Made by a program: the position numbers and the translations under genes
The notes under the pieces: generated by a model
The model's database searches: none
What the model was told of the DNA's origin: nothing
Seen by the model: only the letters and a program-made list of their open reading frames with translations
DNA from: Crocodylus rhombifer
Taxonomy: Eukaryota > Chordata > Crocodylia > Crocodylidae
Direction of reading: 5' to 3'
NCBI GenBank assembly: GCA_038503035.1
Contig: JAVSML010001154.1
Location: forward strand, 1 to 64,000
Length of the DNA stretch: 64,000 nt
Shown here: in pieces, positions 1 to 11,475 of the stretch
How positions within the stretch are numbered: position 1 is the first letter of the stretch
How the letters are laid out: every line of letters begins with the position of its first letter

Positions 1-2301
1 TTTTGGAGTGACAAAACAGGGCTGTGAAGTTCTTAGAGAAGGACATTTGGGAAAATGAAGCCCTTGAGGGAAACTGTTAGAGTAGATGGAGCAGGGAGGA
101 CACAAGAAGAGCAAAGTCTGCTGGAAAAAACATCTGACCTGCGAGCAACAGAAGTACACCATGATGCTTTGAAGTAAAAGCTGCAGGAGCAAATTAACAT
201 AAATTGCACATTTTCAAACACCTGTTGTGCTGTGAATAAAGAAGGGAAGGAATTGGCTTTGCAGATCAGACTAGTTCTGAGTGACCAATTCCATATACTT
301 CTAAGGAACATTCACAGAAATCTGCAGTGGACAATTACAAAATATCCTGACTGTAGGAGAAGTTGCAGCCTAGCTCCCAGCAGTCACAGGTTAACTTCCT
401 CCCTGAAGCATGAAGGTTTATATCCTGCTGGTTATTTTGTGCTTTACCTCATGTAACTTTTGATATGCTCGTCATCCATTTAAGCATCTAACCTTTTTCA
501 GGGTCCTAGTAAATTCTAAGATCTAATAACATCTTGCACAAGACATTGGTTCTATTGGATATATATACATTATGTTATAATTCACTTTGTGTATTCATTT
601 TAAATGTGTTACTTTTTAGATTCATGGACTACCCTCTTGCTTGTGTAAGATGAGAAAATAAATCTAGCTTCTCTTTATATCAAGAATGGAATTGGTAGTT
701 ATTACTGAAGAATCTCATCCCAGCTAAGAAGTTATTCTACTTATCAGACAATTAAAACATTTATTTTAAAATTTGAAAAACTTATCAGGGATACTAGCCA
801 ATTGTCTCCCCCTTGCGTGGAACACTCTGACTGGCTGTTTCCATCAGCCAATCTGAGTATGAATAAACCGTTACAGGCAGACAGACTTAGGCTTTATAAT
901 ATTAGAATTTGGTGTGTATAAAGAAATTTCTATTTTGTCTTCATTTGGTATACCTTCTGTATCTCTACTGTCTGCTGTCTACACTGAACAAGTCCTGTTT
1001 TTCAATCATTCTTCATATGGAAATCTCTTCACACCTTCAACAATTTTTAAAAACTACCCTTGTACTTCTCTTATTTCTTCTCTCTTGAGACGTAGTGACC
1101 AGAACCAAACAGTACCCCAGACAAGGATGCACCAATGTTTTACAGAATTACATGATAATATTTTTCAATATTACTTTATAATTCAAACTTCAGACACTTG
1201 ACCATTTAGTTTGACTTTCTTCTTGGACTCCAAGCCAAGAATAAAATTGTTGGGGCTGTCCAGAAGAACTGTCAGGGCTCTTTTCCTTTGTAGTAAGATC
1301 CAGTATCAAAATCCAATACAGGTCTTGGTGTACGTAGGACCTGAAATCAGTTTTTGTAAGTCTAACATAAGGTCCCATAAGAAAACATTGTATACATTAA
1401 TCCTAAATCACCCTAACAGGCTCATGAAGTTCAATCTAAGGTGGAAAGGCAGATTCTAATATAAACCTGTATATGTAGGCAATACAAGAGGCAAAATCTC
1501 CTCGATCAGACACTGAACATCTACTTACCATACAAAACACTACTTAAACCCATGGAATATGACCACCACATTCTTTATCTCTAGTGCATGTCATCCTGAG
1601 TAACAGTGAAAAAAAATGCACTGGATAAAAAAGAAGCCAAGGTGATATGATGAGGTTTTTAGAGAGTGTAGGCGAGTCTGGAAGGGTGGCTGAATGCCCG
1701 GCATTGTTCTGAAAGCTTCAAACCTTAACTTCCAAAGAAAGCAACTTTTTGGCCCCAAAAGCAGGAGCACTGGAATGCCATAAAGAGGACACTTGCCCTT
1801 CCCTAGGTTTCCAGGACAAACTCCACTAAGAGACAGCACTCCTCACAGTTATTCTGTTGGAATGGAGATGCTCCACTTCCAAAGGGGTGACTTCACAGAT
1901 GTGAAGGTTACTGGGAATTAAACCAGCCCAGTTTCCCAACGGTGCCAGTCCGCCACTGAACCTGGTACGAGGAAGATGAGGGACCAGTTTCTGGACCCCT
2001 CGAAGCAGTCACCTGCGTAAAGCTGCATATCGCCCCCCGGCCACAGCTCAAGGGGCAACCAGCTCTAACAGGCTGAGGTCGGCTTTGCCTTGAGCCTTTG
2101 CGAACCTAGAGTGTGGTTTCTCAGAAAAGACACCACATTTACCCGAATACCCCCGTCTGCGTTTGAACCTGGCACCTTTTCATCCCTCTCGGGGCACACG
2201 AAAGGAGGCCCCTCGGGCTCATCTTCTGTCCTCACGCCAGCCTGCGGGGCTGCGGGTGAGCCCCGTCAGACCCGGGGCAGCTCCCCCCGCCCGGCGCTTA
2301 C
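1..2301 (-). other. THBS4: THBS4 intron 1 (partial)
   Basis: This sequence lies downstream, on the minus strand, of the first THBS4 coding exon. The intron starts at the donor GT at 2300-2301 and runs off the left edge. I looked on the minus strand for exon 2, which should encode the start of the laminin-G-like N-terminal domain, and did not find it, so intron 1 is longer than 2.3 kb. The left 2 kb is AT-rich, with no strong open frame or clear repeat. GC content rises sharply from about 2200 toward the exon. Confidence 0.75.
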
Positions 2302-2611
2302 CTTGGGGGCCCGGCTGCGCGCCCCGCCCGGGCCACAGCTGTAGCAGCAGCTGCAGGAGCAGGCAGGCGGCTCCGCGCGGGCTCATGGCTCCAGCTGCGC
2401 ACAGGCGCGCACTGCGGCTCCGCGCCCCGGGCCGGCCGGGCGGCTGTGCGGGGCGGGGCGGGGCGGCTCCGGCCACCTGGCGCGCGCCGCGGCGGGAGCG
2501 GGAGCGGGGGCGGGGGCGGGGGCGGGGGCCGCGCAGAGCCGCCGGCTGGGGCGGAGCGGGGATCTGAGCTCCGCTCTGGAGGCTGCGGCGGGCGGCCCAG
2601 GGAGCATTCAC
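2200..2611 (-). promoter_or_regulatory. THBS4: THBS4 CpG-rich promoter / 5' UTR region
   Basis: This is a dense GC and CpG stretch around the first THBS4 exon. It includes a run of GGGGGC units at about 2506-2530 and several GGGCGGGGC boxes of the Sp1/KLF type near 2450-2465. No TATA box is evident just upstream on the minus strand. The transcription start cannot be placed from sequence alone, but it should lie between 2387 and about 2611. Confidence 0.6.
2302..2386 (-). CDS. THBS4: Thrombospondin-4, first coding exon (signal peptide)
   Basis: The 85-bp minus-strand exon encodes 28 codons plus the first base of a split codon. The translation starts MSPRGAACLLL and ends GAQPGPQ, followed by the donor GTAAGC. 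It is a signal peptide: a short basic N-terminus, a leucine-rich core and a small-residue cleavage region. It closely resembles the start of mammalian THBS4 (Met, Pro-Arg-Gly-Ala-Ala, Leu-rich core, Gly-Ala-Gln, Pro-Gln), and the phase-1 exon end fits the Val that follows in that protein. THBS4 is a secreted pentameric, calcium-binding matrix glycoprotein. The frame stays open for 75 codons upstream to another Met at 2611, but that extension is Arg/Pro/Ala-rich CpG-island translation. I chose the Met at 2386 because it begins the signal peptide and has G at -3. The divergent neighbour is MTX3. The other exons lie outside the window. Confidence 0.85.
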
Positions 2612-3423
2612 GCTTCCAGGCTGAACACTATCTGTAGTGTCTAACTCTTAAATCACTAGCTCCCTGGAGGGGAATCCAGGCACTTAGGGCCAGACCTAGA
2701 CGCACACATCCAGCACCTCACCTGAGACTTCGGCAAAAACAAAAACAAAACGTAGAAGCCTCCATGACAGGAGCCCCAAGACTTGCACTTAAATCCACGA
2801 AGACTGCCAAGTTGCATTGAGCCTCTTCACAGGGTCCTGCATATACACTGAAGCGCTCCCTTTTGAACATGCGGCCCTCGCCTAAGCTTTCCTGTGATCC
2901 GGCTATGAGGCAGAGCAACATCTAGCCTCCCTGAGCAACCCAGTTGTTACAGCATCTTCGCATTCAGCTCACCTAGCCATCACCAAGTCTAGCCGCCGTC
3001 ACTTCACTCAAAAGCATCCACTAACTGCAGTGGATGCCTCGCTCCAGCTCCCCTAAGCTGAAGCACTTGTCCAGGAGCAGGGGGCAGAGATCCTACCTCC
3101 CTGCCCTGCTCCCCTGCACCTGTCCGTGGGGGTGCCTGCAGCCATGCCATAAACACAATGCAGCTGCATGCACAAAAAAGTCACCACCAGATAAAAATGA
3201 CCACCCAGCTCTAAAACTAGTACAACACCTCTACAGGCCCTGCTACACCTTCAAATGAAAGGTGGATAGGAGCCAGCTCTCAAGTTATTACACATTCAAA
3301 CCCTAACTTTAGAGATGGCTGGCTCTTTTTAGAGCTGGATGGTTATTATCCTGGGGTAATTTCTTCGCATGTGCGGCCAGTCTATGTAGCCCAAGTCACC
3401 AGTTAATTGCATGACATATGTAA
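2612..3423. other. Spacer with no recognised feature
   Basis: This lies upstream of the THBS4 CpG island. I see no open frame with coding character and no clear repeat termini. Confidence 0.5.
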
Positions 3424-3431
3424 CATGTAGC

Positions 3432-3750
3432 TAAGGTTGCCAACCCTCCAGGATTGCCCTGGCATCTCCAGGAATTAGATACAAATCTCCAGGAGAGTGC
3501 TGAGAGTCACCTGGGAGATAAATGATAGGGCATTCATTAAAATAAATACTAAATGTTGAATCTGCTTTATACTGTAGTGCAGTGGTTTTTTAAAAATGCA
3601 ATAGTAATATGCATTTGCCTTTCTGACATTAAGTCTACACACCTTAACTGATTATACACAAGCATATGGGCACATTTGCATTGTGCATTACGGGCACGTT
3701 GGCATTCTGGAAACCTCCCAAACTAGATTCAAACCAAGCTGGCAACCCTA
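3432..3750. mobile_element. hAT-type MITE with 8-bp TSD
   Basis: The 319-bp element has terminal inverted repeats: TAAGGTTGCCAAC at the left end and GCTGGCAACCCTA at the right. It is flanked by CATGTAGC (3424-3431) and CTTGTAGC (3751-3758), an 8-bp duplication with one mismatch, which is typical of the hAT superfamily. There is no transposase frame, so it is nonautonomous. Confidence 0.75.
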
Positions 3751-3758
3751 CTTGTAGC

Positions 3759-5712
3759 AGGGGCCTATAGCTGGTTCCTGTCCAGCTTTAATTTTTGGAT
3801 GTGTAGCAGAGAGAATAAGACACACACACCACCAAAGCCAGGAAAGTATCCAAGTGACAGCAAATGCAAAGGGGAATCAAGAGATAGCCTCATTTCCCTA
3901 ATCTAAACTAACAAACCTACTTGCCACCGAGCTTCTTTGGCTTCCTTAAGCAGCCATTTCCCGTTTGTCAGATCAGGAAGAGCCAGCTCATGAAAAGTTC
4001 CTTTCTTGCCAAAAGCATTTTTAAATGATCTTTTCATGATGGGCTCCAGTTTTGCTTTGGGTCCTTGATATGTGCACTAAGAAGAGGCTTTATTGCAACA
4101 AGCTGTATTTCACAGTCTTCTGCTGGTGTTGCAGAGAGCAAAGAGAAGGGAGCAGGAAGAGCAGACCTGTGGAAAGGCATTTGATGCCCCAAAGCTTGCA
4201 TCTTTCAATCATGAAGTTGGTCCAGTAAATGATCTTACTATTCCTCACAAATCCTGCTTCCCAGGTAGCACATAGGAGTGGATTTCTAAGCGTCATAGTC
4301 TGCTCTCATGTTATATATGTGCAATAAGAATTACACATGCTGACCTGAAACTGAATCTGGTCCTAGCAAATACAAAGCACTAGATAATTAAATGTCAGGG
4401 TGCAGAGCAAGTTCACAACACACATTAAAAAAAAAAAAAAAAAAATTAAATCCCTGTTCAGTTGTACCGAGATGGTGCATATAAAGGTCATTGTTGTTTT
4501 TCAGACTTCATTTCTATTTTCAGAACTATTATTAAAACACATTAAAAAGACTGAACAGGATTTTAGTCTCATGCACTTATTGAAAGGCTTTTCACAAAGT
4601 ACTGTTTATCTGCTATCTGGATGGGATTATCTGGCCTCTGAGCTGTCGTCTTCTATTACAAAATTGGTTACTGTCTTTTTCTTATTGTATATTGCTGAAG
4701 TTTCAGCTCCAATTGAACTGACTGGAGCGTAACATTTTGAGTAGAAATTATGAAATGGTAGTGGCATATTTTTTTAAAAAGCTTCCATAAATCCAATAAC
4801 TCATTTTATACAGCAGTTTCTCACAGGCACATAAGAGCAATCATTAATACAGGGTGTGTGTGAATCGCAACTTGACTGTTAAAATATTTGTCTTTCCTAA
4901 TGTATGTAAGCCAACAAAATACTAAACATACAGAATATAGAGAAATTGTCAAAACCATTGTTTTGCTTTAAAGAAAAGTCAATATCTTGTTCAAATTCCA
5001 TGTTAACGGGTGGAAACCCCCCCAACTGATTAATTCAGCTTTCTTAACATGCAACAAAAGACTCTGTTTTTTGTGAAAGGTTCCACGGGTCGTTATTTTC
5101 AGAATTCAACATACTTGCAAAACTAAGAGAGTGAAATACAGCTCTAAAGCACAGCTGTTTGCTTATATTATAGGTCTAGCCCTGCAACGTTTAGAAACAA
5201 AAATACAGGCTTCAAAGCTTTGCCTGCATAAAAATTCAGATGCAAACCCTACTTTTTAAACCAAGACATATATGCCTTCTTGATGTCCTTGTTTAGCTTC
5301 CACTAGCACTAACAGGAGTTTCACACAAGCATCCAGCTGGAAAAAGATCTTGAATACCACCTGGAATGGTGTCCCTGATCCCTGCACTGACTTGTGCAGT
5401 ACACAGGGATGAATTTGGCCATAGGGCAATGCAAAGAGTGATCCTTATGATATCTGTTTAACAGATGTGGCTCTTCAGTGCTGCCATTTTAGCCTTCACT
5501 AAGAGACACGCACAGAAGCAGCCCCCATGGGGCCCCTGAACTTAGACTACAGTTGCCTTTGACCCTACCACACTCCAGTCCAGGGACACTACGGTGATAC
5601 GCGTCATGTTAAGAGCTACAGATAGACAAGAAGCTAAACTGCAGCTGGGCCCTGTGTGGATCATTGAGGAAGGTGGGTTCTTTAACCCTTCACACCTGTG
5701 CAAGTAGAAACA
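3759..5712. other. Spacer; A-homopolymer only
   Basis: A 19-base A-run sits at 4427-4445. The only open frames are short ones such as 4400-4732, which reads through the A-run as poly-lysine and does not look coding. Nothing else is recognised. Confidence 0.5.
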
Positions 5713-6172
5713 TACTGCATTTACCCAAATCCAAGACTACTTCAAATTTAAGATGTCCCCTCCCCCCCATAATTAGATTCTATACAAGAGAAATGTATAA
5801 ATTAGTTATAATTTTCCATGAATAGAATCTAATGATTGGAGAATATTCACCCCCCACCAGTGCTGTGGCAGGGAAAGCAGCAGCTGAAGGTGAGAAGCCA
5901 GACCCCCTCCTCCATGCCTTTGCCTTCTCTCTTGCTGCCTTCCCCACCACCATATGCCCCCTACTGCTTTCCCCCTGCCTTTGCCTGCCCCCTGGTTTCC
6001 CCCATGTTCCCTTAGCCACACACCCTCCTCTCCCCTGCCAAACAAGCCATCTGGCTGAAGACAGGTGAGGGCTCAGCTTCAGGCTGGGTACCTGAATGTA
6101 AGACAAGACTCTTTTCCCCAGTTGAGTTGACTGCAGAAAAAAACCTCACTTTGGATTCAAGTAAATGCAGTA
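5713..6172. mobile_element. TA-flanked inverted-repeat DNA element
   Basis: The 460-bp element has terminal inverted repeats of about 22 bp. The left end reads TACTGCATTTACCCAAATCC and the right end reads GGATTCAAGTAAATGCAGTA. Both ends carry the dinucleotide TA, consistent with TA-target transposons. The interior is asymmetric (an AT-rich left part, a C/T-rich centre) with no transposase. Confidence 0.7.
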
Positions 6173-7599
6173 ATTTAGCCCTGAGTGTGGAATAGCTTGC
6201 TATCTTCCTTAATGTGGTTAATTATACAGTGCTCTGCAAGACATATAGGATAACTATTTCCTTTGGCTGTCTCATATTCCTGATAATTTTGGACAAAATT
6301 CTGCTCTCAGATCTGTATGGCCAGGTTCAACTATGACATTATGTTCTCACTTTATTTGCAGAACCCCAACAAAAATCATGCAGATCTGAAAGTAACAGAC
6401 CTTAGAATTAAGTTTCAGCCCTATTGTAATATTTGTACAAAATTTAAAAAACCAAGAACATTGGTTGCTGCGTCAACACAGGTCTTTTGGACGGATGATG
6501 TGACATTTTTCCTTTCTGGGTAAAGATGAAAATATTACACCTGCAAATTTAAAAATGTTGAAAACTGAACTTTAGTTACGTTTTCAACATTTTAAAAATT
6601 TCGCAGGTATAATATTTTAGTTCAGGTATTTCAGTTCTCTTAAGTATTACTGAAGTGTATTACTTCAGTTTAGTTTCAACTAAAACTCATAATTCAAGTT
6701 TTAAATTAAAAAAAAAAAAAAAAAAATCAAATTTCCTTTCCATGAAAATCAAAAGCATTTCAGAATGTCCTTTTGTTATGGATTGGAATGAAATTAAAAA
6801 AAAAATCTAGCAGAAAAAATCTCAAAGTTTAATTTTAGATATCTCTCTTCACAAATGTATCAAAATTTGTAGTTCTGAAGTCAACCTATGTCATTTAAAA
6901 ATGTGACTAATTTTAGTTAAAATTAGTTATAACATCAAAATGAAGTTCTTTATTCAAATTAGGTGCTTACATAAGTTGTGTTGGAAATTTCCCCAAAACA
7001 TTTCTACTTAGTCCAAACAGCATTTTCCAATTAAAAAAGCATGCCACTATATACTTTTCAACCACTTTTCATGCTTTTTTTAATTTACAAAGACAAAGCA
7101 GTTAGTGAATACAAGAACAGCTGCTAAATCATCTCTCAAAACTTATAGTTCTGAAGTAAACCTAGAGAAGTGTTTATTTTTGGTTTAAAGTGGTAATTTT
7201 ATATTGCAGATGCTCAGTGCTCCTAAGATTTGCATTGGTCCTTATGCTAAATACTCTTTGTGCAAGCTGTTCATGAATGCTGACATGTACAGTCTGGAAA
7301 CAACATAATTTTCTCAGAAAATTAGGTTGCTAATTCCCCACAGCCCCTATTTTATGTCTGTCTTCAGACTAGTACTAGGAACACATTGGCTGAGTAAGTT
7401 GATCTGAGCCTTCAAGAGGCCAAGCAGCATATCAAGACAATCCAAGTCAAATTCCTTTGACAAGTTCCTGCATTTATGCAGGAGCTTGGACCAGATGACC
7501 CAGAAGGTACCATACACCCTTATGGCTTTGACTGAACCTCTACTTTTTGCTAAGCCTTCCTGACTTTTCAGCTGCTTTCAAAACTAGATCTTAAAATCA
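6173..7599. other. AT-rich spacer with hairpin and A-run
   Basis: This stretch is AT-rich. It holds the hairpin at 6529-6617 (listed separately), a 19-base A-run at 6708-6726 and no coding-like frame. A possible CR1 3'-end scrap lies near 7485-7530, where the text resembles the usual 'ggaccagatgacc' CR1 tail, but it is too degraded to call. Confidence 0.4.
6529..6617. repeat. Imperfect hairpin with ~37-nt arms
   Basis: The left arm (about 6529-6565) and right arm (about 6579-6617) are reverse complements with only a few mismatches and indels, separated by a loop of about 13 nt. The arms contain CACCTGCAAATTTAAAAATG and its complement. The hairpin is AT-rich and isolated, and could be a small MITE or a structured RNA. 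Confidence 0.65.
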
Positions 7600-8400
7600 T
7601 GCCCTCCCTTGGCTTCTACTACTCCCATCTTCAATGGTTTCACCTCCTACCTTGCTGATGGCTTCTTTAGTCTCTCATTTAGTAGATCCTCCTCCTTCTC
7701 CCCACACCAAGGTGGAGTCCCACAAGCTTCATCTTCCTCCATCCCTCTCTGCACTCCCACTATAAAATGTCTAAAATAACCTTAGCTACTCACGTGACTT
7801 AAACTGCCATTCTTACATCGATTACTCACAACTCCTGACCTGCCTCCCTTCTGTCCAATGCTGAGACTGTTGATTCTCTTCAATATCTCATCCTTAAATT
7901 TACCGTTAGTACAAACCAAACCGTTTTTTTTCCTACCCCAAACTCATCCTTTTTCCTTTCTTTGTTACCAGTCACAGCACCACCATCTTCTTTTGTCATT
8001 TAGGACCAGTGATAATATCCTCTTTCTACCAGTCATTACCCTTACACATCTATACCTAAACTTAACATTTTCCCAATAATTTACAGGATGCTCTGCTTTT
8101 CCTATTCCCACAGAACAAAAGTTATCTTTCAGCTTGTGCCTATCACTTCCCATCTTTATTGCAACCTCCTCTGCTATCTCCTCACCTATGCAAAGACTGG
8201 TTCTGCAAAGACCCACCTTACCAGATATTCATTCAGACCATATATATCACCTCTAATTTGTCTTCCTCTGTTGACTCCCATTTTCCCTATTACATTAAAT
8301 ACAAATTTATCCAAAGCTGCTAATATTTTTCACAATTCTTTTACATATGCACTCTCCTCTCTCAGTATGTGTCGTATGTTGACACCTAACCTCTCTAATC
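7600..8400 (+). mobile_element. Possible decayed LINE reverse-transcriptase relic
   Basis: One plus-strand frame near 7640-7720 reads SYLADGFFSLSFSRSSS and then a GGVPQ box, resembling the thumb-side GVPQGS motif of CR1/L2-type reverse transcriptases. A following pyrimidine-rich stretch contains SLNLPLVQTKP, which vaguely matches the 'LKLN..KTE' region of the same domain. Frames are broken and the catalytic box is not recognisable. The identification is tentative. Confidence 0.35.
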
Positions 8401-8751
8401 CATGAGCAATGCCAGATTTGAGTTCTCATTTGTTCACTTCTCACTTATTTGACCAAATAGTGTAAGCCAGCTGAGCTCAGCAACCTCTTCAGACCACAGG
8501 CTAGAATGACCCAGCTTGGGTCAGAGGAAGGCAGCTATTAGGACCATTCCACCACCGCTGCTTCCTGTTGCTGAAACCCCACATCTATAGGCTGGATCCA
8601 GTGGCTCTGTGGGTTGAATCTATTCCAGGGACAAAGATTACCAACATTTTTTTAAAACAATAAAACGCATTTAACTTTTGATACTATGTTGACCTGTTTT
8701 AAATATTTGTTATAGCAAAAGTTATTAATTAGCAAAATACAGTATTGTCTT

Positions 8752-9802
8752 TGTAGCAGGATGGTGCCCTAGGGTCGCCGTGCTCTCCCCAGGGGTGCCC
8801 TTAGTACCGTGCCAAGCCTTCTCTAAGCACCCTCGGACTCTTGCCCACCACATCTCTGATCTTATGTATTTATTGCAGGGAGGCTGCCCTTCATTCCCTT
8901 GGCTACGGTTTTCCTGCTATGTGCCAGACCTGCCTCGGTCTCCCTGGCACTTGGGCGCTCCACAGCCCTGCCTCGCTCTGTGCCCTGTTGATGCTCTGTC
9001 CCTTCACAGTCTCGTCTCACTCAGGCTCTCTGAAGCCCTGCCCCATGCTGCACCTCATGGTGCTCAACGTCGGTCGCTGCCCCTCTCTCTCTGGGGCTTC
9101 TTGCTTATCCCAAGCCTCACTGGTGCTCAGGTTCTCCACGACCGTGTTTGTTCTGCCTTCTGGGGTAGTTGGGGTCAGCCCTGTCCCAATACTGCGCCAT
9201 TTCCTGGTGCTTGGGGATAGCACCTCCCCCCCGCTGCGTCCTTGCTGACGCTCTGGGTCAGCGCCCTCCCTGCACTGCCCTTTCTGGCAGTCTGGGAGGC
9301 ACACTCCCTCTGCTGCACCCTTTTTGGTTTAATGGTCGCTGCCCGTGTTGGAGCTTCACGGTTACTGCCCCTTTTCAGGGCTTCTCCCTTAGCTGCCCCT
9401 CTCTGGGGCTGGGGTCCACACTCTCAACGTGGCCCGTATGAGGCCTCCTCCATCCCCTTACAGCCTCGCCCAAACCTCCAGTGTAACAACCAAAACACAA
9501 GCCCTCGGCTATAACACAAATCTATGCCTCATGGCTAAAACATCCTCCCAACCACACCACATCTTTCACCTGTGCCACTAGCTGCTCACACATCCAAGCC
9601 TTTTCCTTTTCACTCATTCAAGGCCAAGCTCCTTCCTCCCCCACCTTTGGCCTGCAATTTATATTGGAGCCAGGCCCTGCCCCTTTCATTCAGCTGACCA
9701 GACAGGTGTGTGCCCTTAACTCCCTCCAGTTACCCCTAGCAACCAGCACCTGAGCCACTCCTCCAGCTCTCCCAGTAGCAGACACCTTAGTGCCCTGCTA
9801 CA
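8752..9802 (-). mobile_element. Solo LTR (1051 bp) with perfect 5-bp TSD
   Basis: It begins TGTAGCAGGATGG and ends GTGCCCTGCTACA, with canonical TG...CA termini. Both flanks are GTCTT (8747-8751 and 9803-9807), an exact 5-bp duplication. The minus strand carries an AATAAA near 8869-8876 and a TATAAA-like box near 9655-9665, in the order expected of a minus-strand LTR. There is no internal gag or pol sequence and no second LTR, so it is a solo LTR. Open frames of 90-146 codons here are GC-rich chance frames. Confidence 0.8.
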
Positions 9803-9983
9803 GTCTTAAAACATACATGAATTACCAATATAGCGTGTAGTACTTTAAATCATTCGTTCATTTAGTTTACATGCAAATAAATGACACCCACAATTACCTA
9901 CCGAGGTTCTAAATGTGATAAAGTACATGATTTTAAAATAAAGGCTCTATCTGAGGAAAGATGTGCAAAACTTCTTACAGATA

Positions 9984-10230
9984 TCCAGGTTGTAGTCGTA
10001 TTGGTCTAGAGTAAAAAGCAATCAGGGCTTGTAGACAGAGGTGCTAGCTTTTATTAGACCAAGATTTTTGCAAAAAAATGTCTTTAACGGCAAACTTTTG
10101 GGCACAAACACCCTTCATCAAGCATCAGAGAAAAGACTGTGAAAGTTCTCTTGGACAGAAATAAAAGTTCATATTTATGAACTTTCATTTCTACCCAGGA
10201 GAACTTTTATGAACTTCTTATGATCACTTA
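9984..10230. mobile_element. Penelope-like element terminal repeat with decayed hammerhead ribozyme
   Basis: The stretch contains GGTTGTAG...GTATTGGTCTA and TTTTATTAGACCAAG, the same text that occurs in the Penelope-like element at 40541-41680. On the minus strand, 10121 to 10096 has hammerhead architecture: a UUGAUGA box (consensus CUGANGA), a GGGUG/UGCCC stem and then AAAA in place of GAAA. Two core bases are mutated, so it is probably inactive. A hairpin follows at about 10141-10210. Confidence 0.6.
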
Positions 10231-10660
10231 TTTGACGTTCAGTGCATAGAAATCATATAATTCCTTCGTTGAACTTCTACACAAAGAACAATACACAATG
10301 TACTTGGTGACAGACTTAAAGGTAAAGAGATGGAGTGAAAGAGGCCACAGTACAAGGTAGAGACACAAAATATCTCTGCATCCTGGAGAAAGTCTGTTCT
10401 ACAACCCATTTCGTCTTCGGCCCTGCAATGAATTAAACACATCTTTGTTCCAAGATGCTCCTTTAACAATAACGGATATGTTGGCTCTGCAGGATGGGGT
10501 ACTGGGGGGGTGGGGATTACAGGTGGATTTAGGATTTTGACAAGGGGAGCGCAGATGGTGTAGTGCATCATCCTGTAAAACAAAAAGCTAGATGTACTGG
10601 CATGTGAGGGGGGCAGTGCTATTTTAGTCTGTTTAAAGATCAAAGTCAAGTCAACTACAA
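10231..10660 (-). mobile_element. Possible continuation of the Penelope-like repeat
   Basis: A 136-codon minus-strand frame (10239-10649) follows directly after the terminal repeat. It is proline- and histidine-rich and I do not recognise a domain in it. Its position suggests the noncoding or degraded body of the same Penelope-like insertion, but I cannot fix the boundary. Confidence 0.25.
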
Positions 10661-10999
10661 CTGTATCAGCACATATACAAATTTGCTAGTTTATATATTA
10701 AGTTTAAAAGACACAACAAACTAGGCAAGAATTGTCCAGACAGTTTAATTAGCCCTACAATCATTACAGTTAAACATACATTAGGTATTTGGATTCAGAG
10801 AATGAAATCTAGTCTCCCTGAGCATCTCAACAGTACATCCAGCACTTCGCTCTCAGCCACTTTCGCACCCCAGTCAGCAGTCCCCTGAGTTACTGTCACC
10901 ACACCTGAGTGGCCGGTTTTAGCTAGAGCCACAAACCGTCTGCAGGAGCACGAGGGAAGAGAGAGGAGCAGGAACCTGAGGGGCAAAACAGCATTAGAA
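10661..10999. other. Spacer before the MTX3 CpG island
   Basis: I see nothing recognisable here. GC content rises toward 11000. Confidence 0.4.
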
Positions 11000-11394
11000 A
11001 GGACAGGTGAATGAACGGGACAGCAAGGCCACCCGCAAGGAGAGAGGGCCCATAGTGCCTGTGGAGGGCGCGAGAGGCGTGCTGGTGAGCCAGGAGCCAG
11101 CCCGCTGCCTGAGCAGAGATCCCGCTACCGCTGCCCCCGCCGCTCGGCGGAGCAGGCATCCAGCCGGGAGCACCCGCGGCCGCTCACGCTGCGAACCCTT
11201 CCCCAGCCCGCGGCGAAGGCCGGCGGAGGCGGGTAGGGAAATGCCAGACGGCACGAGTGATGGCCGAGCTCAGCGGGGCTGCAGGGCAACGCATGACTCG
11301 CCCACCACCCGCACGTGGCCACCGCCGCCGGGGTGGCCGGAAGGGGCGTGGCGCCGCAGCGAGCACGTCCGGGGGTGAAGGCGGCGGCGGCGCG

Positions 11395-11475
11395 ATGGCG
11401 GCGCCCATGGAGCTGAGCTGCTGGGGAGGGGGCTGGGGGCTGCCGTCCGTGCACCCCGAGTCCTTGATCGTCATG
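11395..11475 (+). CDS. MTX3: MTX3 coding exon 1
   Basis: 27 codons from MAAPMELSC to ESLIVM, phase 0 end, donor GTAACG. It encodes the first strand of the thioredoxin-like fold with the conserved Cys-Trp-Gly-Gly-Gly-Trp-Gly-Leu motif. The following intron is only 106 bp. Confidence 0.95.

Noticed and set aside
2219..2611. 130-codon minus-strand frame upstream of and including THBS4 exon 1
   Set aside because: Only the part from 2386 down to 2302 is kept. The upstream 75 codons are Arg/Pro/Ala CpG-island translation and the downstream 27 codons lie past a good splice donor.
9017..9304. Frames inside the LTR at 8752-9802
   Set aside because: GC-rich frames on both strands without any gag, pro, pol or env similarity. 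The unit is a solo LTR.
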